Shown here: positions 8,502-15,804 of the stretch, piece after piece | Layout: every line of letters begins with the position of its first letter | Position numbering within the stretch: position 1 is the stretch's first letter | Origin: Dethiobacter sp. | GTDB lineage: Bacteria > Bacillota_D > Dethiobacteria > Dethiobacterales > Dethiobacteraceae | Direction of reading: 5' to 3' | DNA length: 27,780 bases | Assembly: GCA_018333395.1 (NCBI GenBank) | Contig: JAGXSQ010000047.1 | Span: 1-27,780 of the forward strand | Translations under genes and position numbers: made by a program | The notes under the pieces: generated by a model | The model's input: only the letters and a program-made list of their open reading frames with translations | Told to the model about the DNA's origin: nothing | Databases searched by the model: none

Positions 8502-9998
8502 CTAAGGCAGAAAAATATAGGCCGCTTTTTGCGCCAACGCCAGTGGAAAGCCGGGCCACACACCAAAGTAAAGGACAGCCAGGGCCAGGGCTACCTGCCC
8601 GGCGAGCATGGGGAAGGGGAGGGCATCAAGAGTAAATGTTCTCGGCTGTTGCCGGTCAACAACAAAGAAAGCCTGCCAGATAAGGGGCAGAAAATAGCTG
8701 GCGTTTAAAATTCCGCTTAAAATTATCAGGCCGACAAAGAGTGGTTGCCCGGCTTCAATACTGCCAAGCGACAGGTACCATTTGGAAATAAAGCCGCTGG
8801 AAAGCGGCATCCCCACCATAGAAAGAGCGGCAATAGTGAACGCTCCCATGGTGATCGGCATCTCAAAGCCCAGCCCCTGCAGGTGATTGACATATCTTTC
8901 TCGTGTCTGGCGGTAAATAGCACCGGCGCATAAGAACAGGCAGGCCTTCATTATGGCATGATTAAAAATATGCACTATCCCCGCTGCCAAACCAAGTGGA
9001 CTGCCAAGACCGATGCCAAGGAAGATGTAGCCCATGCCGACAACACTGGAATAGGCAAGACGACGCTTAAGATCAAGCTGTACAAAGGCAAACAGGGAGC
9101 CAGCGATGATAGCGGCAGTAGCCATAAGCAGCAATATGTGGCGCATGTACGTTTCATCAAGCAGCCTCTGGCCAAAAATCTGGTAAAAAAGCTTAATCAG
9201 AACCACCGCGTAGATCTTGATCACTAGCCCGGAAAGTACGGCCGATGAAGTCGAGGGAGCGGCGGAGTGAGCGTCTGGTAGCCAGACATGGAGCGGGAAG
9301 AGAGCCGATTTGATACTAAGCCCCACCAGAAAAAAGCTAAGCGCCATCCAGATAAGGTTCGGGTACTGCTGGTGGACACCGGCCAGTTCCTGTGCTACAA
9401 AAGCAATATTTAAATGGCCCGTAACAAGGTAGAGCAAACAGATACCAAACAAGAGAAAGCCAGAGCCCACCGTAGCCAGCAACAAATATCTAAAGGCCGC
9501 CTCGGTGGCCTCTTTGCTGTTTTTGGCAATTACCAAGGCACACGCCGCAATAGTGCCAACTTCAACAAAAACATAAATGTTAAACAAATCATTCGTTATC
9601 GCCACGCCCATCATCGCTGTCACCAGCAAGAGAAAAGCAGTATAGTACCAGCCGATGCTTCCCGGCGGGATCTCTTTCCCCAAAGAAGATATGCTGTAAA
9701 CAAGGATGCAGAGACAGACGCCGGAAATGACTACCAGCATCAAGGCGGCCAGCGGATCGACAACCACCTCTATGCCCCAGGGCGGCGGCCAGCCATCCAC
9801 CGCATAAGACAGGACTTCTCCCCGCAGCGTGACAGCCGCCAAGTGCAGGCTGCCGGCCAGCACCAGGCCCAAGGCTATACAGGCCACGGGCGCGCACAAC
9901 ACCGGCCAAAAATGGGCCAGTGCCGGCATAATGGCAGCCGACATCAACATAAAAACTACCAGCGCCGGGGGATGGGTCGCCAGCCAAGCAACCATCAC
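8502..9998 (-). CDS. mrpD: Antiporter subunit MrpD (MnhD family)
   Basis: A 498-residue, about 14-helix antiporter subunit. It keeps Glu146 (YVFVEVGTIAAC), Lys230 (LSIKSALFPLHVWLPDAHS), Lys261 (GLVIKIYAV) and Lys351 (NHAIMKACLF). The APSTSSAVLSGLVIKIY and LYLVTGHLN segments are characteristic of MrpD rather than NuoM. ATG 9998 overlaps the end of mrpC by four bases. Position directly after mrpC and before mrpE is the classical Mrp order. It should form one ion path of the membrane complex. Confidence 0.93.
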   Translation of the reverse strand: MMVAWLATHPPALVVFMLMSAAIMPALAHFWPVLCAPVACIALGLVLAGSLHLAAVTLRGEVLSYAVDGWPPPWGIEVVVDPLAALMLVVISGVCLCILVYSISSLGKEIPPGSIGWYYTAFLLLVTAMMGVAITNDLFNIYVFVEVGTIAACALVIAKNSKEATEAAFRYLLLATVGSGFLLFGICLLYLVTGHLNIAFVAQELAGVHQQYPNLIWMALSFFLVGLSIKSALFPLHVWLPDAHSAAPSTSSAVLSGLVIKIYAVVLIKLFYQIFGQRLLDETYMRHILLLMATAAIIAGSLFAFVQLDLKRRLAYSSVVGMGYIFLGIGLGSPLGLAAGIVHIFNHAIMKACLFLCAGAIYRQTRERYVNHLQGLGFEMPITMGAFTIAALSMVGMPLSSGFISKWYLSLGSIEAGQPLFVGLIILSGILNASYFLPLIWQAFFVVDRQQPRTFTLDALPFPMLAGQVALALAVLYFGVWPGFPLALAQKAAYIFLP

Positions 9999-10378
9999 GG
10001 TCCGCTCCTTAGTTTTAGGATTTCGTCGGCCTCAATGGTACCATAATAACGATGAAGTTTAATAACGATACTGAGCGCAAAAGCTGAAAGGCTGAAGCTT
10101 ACGACTATACCTGTCAGGATCAACGAGGCCGGCAGCGGGTTGACAAAGAACGTCGTTCCCGCCGGCAGAACTCCGTCATACGGAACAATGGGCGGCACAC
10201 CACCCTCTATATTTCCGGCAGAAATAAATAGCAGAAAAATAGCTGTACTCATGATATTAGTACCGATAATTTTTTTCATCAGGTTTTCCTGGGAAAGGAT
10301 GGTGTAGATGCCGAGAGCAAACAGGATCATAGCCACTAAATAGGGGTAATTATGCAGAATACGCTCCATTGCCGGCAT
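9995..10378 (-). CDS. mrpC: Antiporter subunit MrpC (NuoK-like)
   Basis: A 127-residue, three-helix protein of the MrpC/NuoK family. The first helix has LFALGIYTILSQENLMKKIIG, then a loop with GGVPPIVPYDG and NPLPASLILTGIVVSFS, the signature of MrpC (the same element is used by MbhG and NuoK). ATG 10378 has GGAGG eight bases upstream; ATG 10369 is a possible alternative. It starts three bases after the mrpB stop. In complex I the equivalent subunit carries membrane Glu residues; here Glu31 lies in the SQEN segment. Confidence 0.92.
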   Translation of the reverse strand: MPAMERILHNYPYLVAMILFALGIYTILSQENLMKKIIGTNIMSTAIFLLFISAGNIEGGVPPIVPYDGVLPAGTTFFVNPLPASLILTGIVVSFSLSAFALSIVIKLHRYYGTIEADEILKLRSGP

Positions 10379-10381
10379 TGC

Positions 10382-10717
10382 CTACGCCTCCTCGACTAGG
10401 GTGAAAAAGATCGCCAGCATCACCAGTGCCACAATGAGGCCGATGCCAATTTTGAACACACCGCCGAAGGACAACTCTCCCACCACGGTAAGGCAAAGAG
10501 TGATTCCACCCGTCATAGCCAGATCTCGGGGAACCCGGCGCTGGGCCCTGTCAATTCCATAGACAAGCGAATAAACGACCATTCCCACGCCAAGTACCGA
10601 CCCGCCGGCAAAGCCTCCCCCGGGAGAGTCAAGACCGAAAAAGATAATATACACCCCATAGAGTTGCATCACCGGCACAATATACCGTGAAACAACCTTT
10701 AAAATAGCGTCTTCCAA
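10382..10717 (-). CDS. mrpB: Antiporter subunit MrpB (MnhB family), first gene of the operon
   Basis: A 111-residue protein with four helices and the MnhB-domain core: VMQLYGVYIIFFGLDSPGGG followed by FAGGSVLG. The open frame extends to ATG 10795, but that start lies inside the U-run of a terminator hairpin and the added residues are not family-like. I choose TTG 10717 (MEDAILKVVSRY), which has GGAGG eight bases upstream. A TTG start, behind an apparent attenuator, suggests expression is held low or is conditional. MrpB is equivalent to MbhF. Confidence 0.88.
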   Translation of the reverse strand: MEDAILKVVSRYIVPVMQLYGVYIIFFGLDSPGGGFAGGSVLGVGMVVYSLVYGIDRAQRRVPRDLAMTGGITLCLTVVGELSFGGVFKIGIGLIVALVMLAIFFTLVEEA

Positions 10718-10768
10718 GGGTGCCACCTCCGCAGGGTCGCCGCAGCATCTTATGTTGTGTTGACTAGC

Positions 10769-10809
10769 AAAAAAAACAAAAACATCCCCTTGCATCGGCC
10801 AGCAAAGGG
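10769..10809 (-). terminator. Intrinsic terminator in the leader of the mrp-like operon (candidate attenuator)
   Basis: On the minus strand CCCTTTGC and GCAAGGGG form an 8-bp stem (one G-U pair) with an 8-base loop, followed three bases later by TTTTTGTTTTTTTT. It ends about 50 bases upstream of the chosen mrpB start and lies downstream of a sigmaH-like promoter, so read-through must be controlled for the operon to be expressed from there. Alternatively it only ends transcription of the upstream flavoprotein gene. Confidence 0.75.
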
Positions 10810-10891
10810 ACGCAGGAAACTGCCTCCTGGCGGTCTTATTTTAAGACTCTACCGGTCAGCACCTGTTGCCCTTAAAGATGCTTGTAGAGCC
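10810..10891 (-). promoter_or_regulatory. Structured 5' leader of the mrp-like operon; riboswitch class not recognised
   Basis: Three paired elements precede the terminator. GGCTCTAC (10891-10884) pairs with GTAGAGTC (10852-10845) over 8 bp and encloses a second stem, AGCATCT with AGGTGCT (10882-10876 and 10864-10858), with a TTAAGGGCAAC loop. A GTCTTA/TAAGAC hairpin (10847-10833) shares three bases with the first stem, so the two compete. A 5-bp CAGGA/TCCTG hairpin lies at 10829-10813. I could not match this to a riboswitch consensus I know. Pairing was judged by eye. Confidence 0.5.
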
Positions 10892-10893
10892 TT

Positions 10894-10921
10894 ATTCTTT
10901 ACGACCCGCGCGAACTCCTTT
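10894..10921 (-). promoter_or_regulatory. SigmaH-like promoter of the mrp-like operon leader
   Basis: AAAGGAGTT is followed after 12 bases by AAAGAAT, one mismatch from the B. subtilis sigmaH consensus (RNAGGAWWW, 11-12 bases, RNNGAAT). Transcription would start within or just before the first leader stem, which supports reading the downstream structures as a transcript leader. No better sigmaA promoter was seen between 11006 and 10720. Confidence 0.5.
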
Positions 10922-10941
10922 TTATTGCTTAACGCCATTTA

Positions 10942-10971
10942 TAAAAACTAGAACAGGCTCCGGCCAAGCCT
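10942..10971 (-). terminator. Weak terminator-like hairpin after the flavoprotein gene
   Basis: AGGCT and AGCCT form a 5-bp stem around TGGCCGG, followed after six bases by AGTTTTTAT. It lies 36 bases past the stop of the iron-sulfur flavoprotein gene and just upstream of the sigmaH-like promoter. The stem is short, so termination is uncertain. Confidence 0.3.
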
Positions 10972-11006
10972 AGTGCGCCTCTTTTACAGACTTGCCGTTA
11001 GGTAAA

Positions 11007-11633
11007 CTAGCTGGTGCACCGCTTTTGCAAATGTGTCACCATGTTCCGCCCCAGCCGGCGGCACGAAACAAGCGCCAGATAATCATCCTCCACACTGCGC
11101 TTAAATTTCATCCGCGACCCGTCGTACGCCTCAAACATAGTGGCCATTGGCCCGGTACTGGCAATGTCTTCAGCGGCGCCACGGTCAGAGACTAGCAGGA
11201 TGCCGTGGCCCAGCATAAAGTTATGCAAAATCTGCAGCGCCAACTCCTGACCGCCGTTACGCAAGCCAGCGTGGACAACAGCACCGCCCGCTTTGCCGTC
11301 TAAGGCGTTGGCCACCATATGCAAGGGGCGGCTGCGGTCGATAAAATCTTTCAGGCGACCGGTCACATTGGCAAAATAAACCGGCGAGCCGATAACAATG
11401 CCGTCAGCCTGTAAAAGCTTGCTGTATAAGACATTCATCCCGTCATCAGTGATGACACACTCGGCTTTGCCCAGGCACTTGTTGCACGACGTGCACTCTT
11501 TAATCTCGTAATCCATCAACTCCACCAGCTCCGTCTGAGCGCCGAGAGCCGCCGCTGCCTCCAACGCCGCCTGCAGCATTTTGGCAGTATTTTTCCCTTT
11601 GCGGTGGCTGCCGTTGATCGCCAGTATTTTCAT
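11007..11633 (-). CDS. Iron-sulfur flavoprotein, NADPH-dependent FMN reductase fold
   Basis: A 208-residue flavodoxin-fold protein. The N-terminus has INGSHRKGKNTAKML, the FMN phosphate-binding loop, and GSPVYFANVTGRLKDFIDR lies at about 82-100, the usual FMN-contact segment. Four cysteines at 47, 50, 53 and 59 form a CX2CX2CX5C cluster, which fits the compact 4Fe-4S motif of the Isf family of anaerobes. Isf proteins transfer electrons, often linked to ferredoxin or to O2/H2O2 removal. The start is ATG 11633, with a rather distant GAGGGGG. It follows a small zinc-ribbon gene and precedes the mrp-like operon. The physiological partner cannot be told. Confidence 0.85.
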   Translation of the reverse strand: MKILAINGSHRKGKNTAKMLQAALEAAAALGAQTELVELMDYEIKECTSCNKCLGKAECVITDDGMNVLYSKLLQADGIVIGSPVYFANVTGRLKDFIDRSRPLHMVANALDGKAGGAVVHAGLRNGGQELALQILHNFMLGHGILLVSDRGAAEDIASTGPMATMFEAYDGSRMKFKRSVEDDYLALVSCRRLGRNMVTHLQKRCTS

Positions 11634-11683
11634 CTAGGCAAACATCCCCCTCTTTTGCTTGTTTTACTGCTAGAGCAAAGAAG

Positions 11684-11707
11684 GGCGTAGGGGGCGCATC
11701 CTACGCC
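11684..11707 (-). terminator. Hairpin overlapping the stop codon of the zinc-ribbon gene
   Basis: GGCGTAGG and CCTACGCC make a perfect 8-bp G/C-rich stem with an 8-base loop, followed by CTTCTTTGC on the minus strand. The stem includes the TAG stop of the small gene. The U-run is poor, so it may attenuate rather than end transcription into the flavoprotein gene. Confidence 0.45.
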
Positions 11708-11868
11708 GATTCTTTGTCACCGCTGCTTTCCTGTTTTTTGGGCGGGGCAAAGAAACTTGGCACGTGTGATATATCCTGTTCGCAATAAGGACATAGCCAC
11801 TTGATCTCAGACGCTTCAGAAGCAGAGTAAGAGGTTTTTCCGCAAAACGTACAGACTTTATAAGGCAT
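11701..11868 (-). CDS. Small zinc-ribbon protein (55 residues)
   Basis: ATG 11868 opens a 55-codon frame with an excellent AGGAGG six bases upstream. The protein starts MPYKVCTFCGKTSYSA and has a second knuckle WLCPYCEQD: two CXXC pairs at residues 6/9 and 26/29, the pattern of a rubredoxin-like or zinc-ribbon fold. The last 20 residues are polar and probably disordered. It lies between coaX and the iron-sulfur flavoprotein gene in the same direction. Two CXXC pairs 16 residues apart fit a single Zn or Fe site. Rubredoxins have similar spacing but usually CPxCG in the second knuckle and more aromatic residues, so I favour a zinc ribbon. Confidence 0.75.
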   Translation of the reverse strand: MPYKVCTFCGKTSYSASEASEIKWLCPYCEQDISHVPSFFAPPKKQESSGDKESA

Positions 11869-11987
11869 CACGCACCTCCTGGAAACAATGGTACTTTAAG
11901 CTGTTCCTGCAAAAAGTCAGTTTATCTATTATCCCAAAATCCCAAATATCCTCTTAGTTACATGATTTTCACAGAGAAAATCAATGC

Positions 11988-12758
11988 TTACCTAGGTCGG
12001 TTGCGTCCATAGATAATCCGCAAACCTTCCAGCGTCAGCAACGGATTGACGAGTTCCAATGTTTCTGACTCGCCGGCTATAAGCTTGGCCAACCCTCCTG
12101 TAGCAATCACCCTCGGCTTGACAGGGAACTCCTTGCTCATCCTGCTGACGATACCATCGACCTGCCCGGCGAAGCCAAAGATAATCCCAGACTGCATACT
12201 GGTAATCGTGTCGCGGCCGATGACACGCGCCGGTCTGACAAGCTCCACCCGCGGCAGCTTGGCGGCGCGCTGAAAGAGGGCCTCCGTGGAAATACTGATC
12301 CCTGGCGCTATCGAGCCTCCCAGGTAATCGCCGCGGGCAGAAATAGCATCAAAAGTGGTAGCTGTGCCAAAGTCGACAATAATCAGCGGCCCGCCGTAAA
12401 GCTCAAAACCCGCCACTGCATTGACAATCCGGTCCGCCCCTACCTCCCGCGGGTTATCTATCAGGATGTTAATACCGGTCTTTATCCCCGGCCCGACTAC
12501 GAGCGGCTGGAGTTTAAAATAGCGCAGCGCCATCTCTTCCAGGGAAAACATCGACGGTGGCACCACGGAAGAAATAATAATCCCGCTTAAATCCTCGTCC
12601 CGGATGCCGGCCTGGTGAAAGAGATTTTTCAAAATAACGCCGTACTCGTCTCCGGTCTGTTGGCGGTTAGTCGAAATCCGCCACGATACTTGCAGTTCTA
12701 CTCCGTCATAAATGCCTAGCACCACATTTGTATTGCCTACATCCACGGCCAGTAGCAT
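11988..12758 (-). CDS. coaX: Type III pantothenate kinase
   Basis: A 256-residue protein of normal CoaX length that phosphorylates pantothenate, the first step of coenzyme A synthesis. The ASKHA-fold ATP motif DVGNTN is at 6-11, the substrate motif GADR at 107-110, and the second phosphate motif DFGTATTFD at 129-137. ATG 12758 follows the birA stop codon directly, with GGGGGA upstream, so birA and coaX are translationally coupled. The birA-coaX pair and placement downstream of ftsH are common in Clostridia. CoaX enzymes are not feedback-inhibited by CoA and need a monovalent cation (family knowledge). Confidence 0.97.
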   Translation of the reverse strand: MLLAVDVGNTNVVLGIYDGVELQVSWRISTNRQQTGDEYGVILKNLFHQAGIRDEDLSGIIISSVVPPSMFSLEEMALRYFKLQPLVVGPGIKTGINILIDNPREVGADRIVNAVAGFELYGGPLIIVDFGTATTFDAISARGDYLGGSIAPGISISTEALFQRAAKLPRVELVRPARVIGRDTITSMQSGIIFGFAGQVDGIVSRMSKEFPVKPRVIATGGLAKLIAGESETLELVNPLLTLEGLRIIYGRNRPR

Positions 12759-13736
12759 CTATCTATCCCCCTTGTCCCGCAGCCTGATTTCGCCGGCCGG
12801 AAAAGTTTCTATCCCTGCCTCCGTCCTGACCTGCAGCGCCCCGTGGTCGTCGATATCAATAGCCGTGCCGCTAACCTGTCTCCCCGGCAGATAAACCGTC
12901 ACTTCGTGGCCCAGTGTCACCGAATAGCGACGCCATCTCGCCAGCAGATCGTCAAACCCGCTACTGCCCACCACCAGATAATGCTTTTCAAAGTACTGCA
13001 AGAATTGCCTGACCCACGCCGCCCTGTTCACCGGCTGTCCGAGAACGGCCAGCATTGACGTCGCCGTCTCCCGCAGTTCCGCCGGGAAAGCCTCCGCCGG
13101 GATATTGGCATTTACACCGACTCCCAGCACTAGGTAATGCACCAGATCTATCTCCGCTGAAACCTCCGTCAGGATACCAGCTAACTTGCTCCCGGCCAGC
13201 AACAGGTCATTCGGCCATTTAATCCCAGGCACTAGGCCGCTGACAGCTTCCGTTGCCTCCACCGCCGCTACAGCCGCCACCAGTGTCAGGAGTTGTGCCT
13301 GATGAGGGAAAAGCTGAGGTCGCAACAGCAACGAAAGCCAAATCCCGCCGGCCGGGGAAAACCACTTCCGGTCCAGCCTTCCGCGGCCGGCCTGCTGCCT
13401 TTCCGCTACGACCAAGGTTCCTTCGGGCTCCCCCCGGGAACCCAGTTCGCGGGCCAGCCGGTTGGTGGAATCGGTTTCTCGGTAGTGGTACACTTTTCTC
13501 CCCAGTACACTGGTTGCAAGTCCCCCTTGGATTTCCGCGGGCAGCAGCAGGTCTGGCGCAACTAGCAGTCGGTAGCCTAGCCTGGGCAACGCCTCGATAC
13601 CGTACCCTTCCTCCCGTAAAGCCTGAATCTGCTTCCAGACAGCGGTACGCGTCACACCCAGTCGCTGGCTTAGCTCCTCCCCGGAGACGTATCGGCCGAG
13701 CTGCCTCTTTAATTCCGCAAGCAAAATTTCTTTCAT
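12759..13736 (-). CDS. birA: Biotin operon repressor / biotin-protein ligase
   Basis: A 325-residue bifunctional BirA. Residues 1-58 form a winged helix (VSGEELSQRLGVTRTAVWKQ), which would bind a biotin operator. The ligase domain follows, with TDSTN at 88-92, the biotinyl-AMP loop GRGR around 117-120 and the KWPNDLL segment, then the C-terminal SH3-like domain (VTLGHEVTVYLPG). The frame is open to TTG 13757, but ATG 13736 (MKEILLAELKRQ) matches the family; GGAGG lies 11 bases upstream. It biotinylates acetyl-CoA carboxylase or other carboxylase carrier proteins. It heads the birA-coaX transcript from a strong promoter. Confidence 0.95.
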   Translation of the reverse strand: MKEILLAELKRQLGRYVSGEELSQRLGVTRTAVWKQIQALREEGYGIEALPRLGYRLLVAPDLLLPAEIQGGLATSVLGRKVYHYRETDSTNRLARELGSRGEPEGTLVVAERQQAGRGRLDRKWFSPAGGIWLSLLLRPQLFPHQAQLLTLVAAVAAVEATEAVSGLVPGIKWPNDLLLAGSKLAGILTEVSAEIDLVHYLVLGVGVNANIPAEAFPAELRETATSMLAVLGQPVNRAAWVRQFLQYFEKHYLVVGSSGFDDLLARWRRYSVTLGHEVTVYLPGRQVSGTAIDIDDHGALQVRTEAGIETFPAGEIRLRDKGDR

Positions 13737-13787
13737 CTTTCCGCTATCCTCCGCCAAGAGCCCCGTTCTTACTTATCTGTAACTAAC

Positions 13788-13816
13788 ATTGTAAGGAATG
13801 AGGCCGGCTGTGTCAA
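13788..13816 (-). promoter_or_regulatory. SigmaA promoter of birA-coaX
   Basis: TTGACA, 17 bases, TACAAT on the minus strand, about 50 bases upstream of birA. This is a near-consensus housekeeping promoter. A potential BirA operator was not obvious. Confidence 0.85.
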
Positions 13817-13843
13817 CCGGATAAAAGATTGAGCGCACCAAGA

Positions 13844-13874
13844 CTAAAGGCCAGGACACGTCCCTGGCCTTTAG
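13844..13874 (-). terminator. Terminator after fhs
   Basis: CTAAAGGCCAGG and its perfect complement form a 12-bp stem with a 7-base loop, 35 bases past the fhs stop. The U-run after it is weak (TCTTGG), but the stem is very stable. It separates fhs from the birA promoter. Confidence 0.75.
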
Positions 13875-13908
13875 GTATTAGGTAAGACTAAAGGAAATTG
13901 CCCCTCTG

Positions 13909-15672
13909 TTAGAAGAGCCCCTTTACCTTGCCGGTTTCCACATCGACATCAACACGGCGATAGGCGGGGTTGGAGCCGGTGCCGGGCATGAGGTTGATCG
14001 TCCCAGCCACGGGCACGACGAATCCGGCGCCTTTGAAGGTAAGGATATCGCGCACAAACAGTCTCCATCCCTTGGGTACGCCCTTGCGGTTGGGATTGTC
14101 GGAGAGGCTGAGGTGCGTCTTCACCATGCAGATACCCATCTTAGAAATATCGGGATCCGCTTCCATCCTCTTTAGTTTAGCTGTGGCATCCGCCGAATAA
14201 TCAACGCCGTCGGCGCCGTATACTTCGGTGGCAACCTTGTAGATACGCTGGTTCAGGGGCTCGCTCAGTTCATAGAGGAACTTGAAATCGTTCTTTTCCT
14301 CGCACGCTTCAATCACGGCATCAGCCAGCTCAAGGGCGCCTTCGCCGCCGTACTGCCAATGCTTGGAGAGAGCCACTCTGGCGCCGGCTGCTTCCGCAAG
14401 GCGGCGTACAACCTTGATCTCGTTTTCTGTATCGGTATAAAAGGCGTTGATGCAAACAACCGGGCTCATACCTGACTTCTTGATTACGTTAATCAGGTGA
14501 ACCAGGTTCTCGCAACCTTTCTCTACCCAGGCCACGTTTTCCTGTTTGTAGCCGGGGTCGAGTGGCTGGCCGGGAACGGGGAGGGGAGCTCCGCCGTGGC
14601 ACTTCAGCGCCCTAATCGTTGCTACCAGCACAGCGCAGTGAGGCTTCAGCCCAGAGATACGGCACTTCAGGTTCCAGAATTTCTCAAAGCCAATATCAGC
14701 GGCAAAGCCCGACTCCGTGCAGACGTAGTCGCCCAGCTTGAGGCCGACGCGGTCTTCAATAATGGAGTTCTGGCCGATGGCGATATTGGCAAAGGGTCCG
14801 GCATGGACCAGGCAGGGCTGGCCTTCTATGGTCTGCATGAGGTTGGGCTTGATGGCCTGGACCATCCAGGCAGTCATCGCGCCGTCTACATCCAGGTCCT
14901 TCGTGGTTACCGGGTTTCCTTTCTTGTCATAGGCCACCACGATCCTGCCCATGCGCTCGCGCATATCCTTGAGGTCGGTGGCTACGGAAAGAATAGCCAT
15001 AACCTCCGAGGAGACGGCGATGGCAAAACCGGAATCCATCATGAACCCGTCGGAACTGCCGCCCCGGCCGATGGTAATATTGCGTAGGGCCTGGGCGCAG
15101 AAGTCCATGACCCACTTCATTTCCACATTGCGCGGGTCAATATTAAGCCGTTTTAATCCCATTTTGGCAAGGAAGTTATCGCTGTAGTTGAACTCATGCT
15201 GCATACGGGAAGTGAGGGCCACCATAGCCAAGTTGTGAGCGTTCATGATAGCGTTGATATCCCCGGTGAGACCCAGCGAAAACTCGGTGAGAGGAATGCA
15301 TTGCGACAGACCACCGCCGGCAGCCGAGCCCTTAACATTCATGGTCGGGCCGCCGGAAGGCTGCCGGATAGCGGCAATCACGTTCTTGCCGCGCTTGCCC
15401 ATCCCCTGTACTAGGCCCACAAGGGAGGTGGATTTCCCTTCGCCAAGTGGAGTAGGTGTAATGGCGGTTACGTCGATGTATTTGCCGTCAGGACGATCCT
15501 TGAGTCGCTCTAGAATTTTCTGGTAATCGAGCTTGGCTACATAATGGCCGTAGGGCAATAACTCTTCCTTAGCCAGTCCGAGCTCCTCTCCCAACTGATA
15601 AACCGTCTTCATCCTTGACTCTGCGTCTTCAGCAATCTGCCAATCTGCATACTTTGTTGGGTCAAGTACCAT
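13909..15672 (-). CDS. fhs: Formate-tetrahydrofolate ligase, divergent form
   Basis: A 587-residue enzyme that joins formate to tetrahydrofolate with ATP, the entry step of one-carbon metabolism and of the methyl branch of the Wood-Ljungdahl pathway. The P-loop TPLGEGKST is at about 74-82, RQPSGGP at 103-109 (REPSLGP in classical enzymes), the glycine-rich SAAGGG segment follows, and [12 protein letters not shown] and [11 protein letters not shown] occur toward the C-terminus. The first ATG in frame is 15711, but ATG 15672 has AGGAGG seven bases upstream and lies well after the predicted transcription start. It is about 30 residues longer than the Moorella-type enzyme and differs at several usually fixed positions. 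It is a single-gene unit with a sigmaH-like promoter and its own terminator. Confidence 0.93.
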   Translation of the reverse strand: MVLDPTKYADWQIAEDAESRMKTVYQLGEELGLAKEELLPYGHYVAKLDYQKILERLKDRPDGKYIDVTAITPTPLGEGKSTSLVGLVQGMGKRGKNVIAAIRQPSGGPTMNVKGSAAGGGLSQCIPLTEFSLGLTGDINAIMNAHNLAMVALTSRMQHEFNYSDNFLAKMGLKRLNIDPRNVEMKWVMDFCAQALRNITIGRGGSSDGFMMDSGFAIAVSSEVMAILSVATDLKDMRERMGRIVVAYDKKGNPVTTKDLDVDGAMTAWMVQAIKPNLMQTIEGQPCLVHAGPFANIAIGQNSIIEDRVGLKLGDYVCTESGFAADIGFEKFWNLKCRISGLKPHCAVLVATIRALKCHGGAPLPVPGQPLDPGYKQENVAWVEKGCENLVHLINVIKKSGMSPVVCINAFYTDTENEIKVVRRLAEAAGARVALSKHWQYGGEGALELADAVIEACEEKNDFKFLYELSEPLNQRIYKVATEVYGADGVDYSADATAKLKRMEADPDISKMGICMVKTHLSLSDNPNRKGVPKGWRLFVRDILTFKGAGFVVPVAGTINLMPGTGSNPAYRRVDVDVETGKVKGLF

Positions 15673-15720
15673 CAATTTCCCTCCTAAAATAAAATTTTCA
15701 CTAGACAGCATGGACTAACT

Positions 15721-15747
15721 ATTCTACGCTGACAGCAGTTTTCCTGC
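15721..15747 (-). promoter_or_regulatory. SigmaH-like promoter of fhs
   Basis: GCAGGAAAA, 11 bases, GTAGAAT on the minus strand matches every position of the B. subtilis sigmaH consensus. It gives a leader of about 40 bases before ATG 15672. No good sigmaA promoter was seen between the ftsH terminator and the gene. Confidence 0.6.
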
Positions 15748-15804
15748 CGGTTTTCCAAAATATCTTAAGCTTTGTGACTCCTATCACAACAATTGCTCTC
15801 TGCG

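Noticed and set aside
9414..10046. 210-codon plus-strand frame opposite mrpD
   Set aside because: Antisense to mrpD/mrpC, composition dominated by His, Gln and Arg, no family features; a shadow frame.
384..10717. A complete respiratory complex I or membrane-bound hydrogenase
   Set aside because: No NuoB/C/D/I, NiFe large or small subunit, NuoH or ferredoxin-like subunit is encoded in the window; only antiporter-type and Mrp-type subunits are present.
10718..10795. Longer mrpB reading frame from ATG 10795
   Set aside because: The extension is translated from the terminator U-run (FVFFAS), matches nothing in MrpB, and a good ribosome-binding site precedes TTG 10717.
10769..10891. Molybdenum-cofactor or fluoride riboswitch in the mrp leader
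   Set aside because: Some short G/C-rich elements look similar, but I could not align the conserved cores of either class, so the leader is reported only as unrecognised.
10849..10938. A 29-codon frame (MALSNKKEFARVVKNK...) in the mrp operon leader, possible leader peptide
   Set aside because: No ribosome-binding site at a usable distance, and its ATG lies upstream of the predicted transcription start. It overlaps the promoter and stem structures instead.
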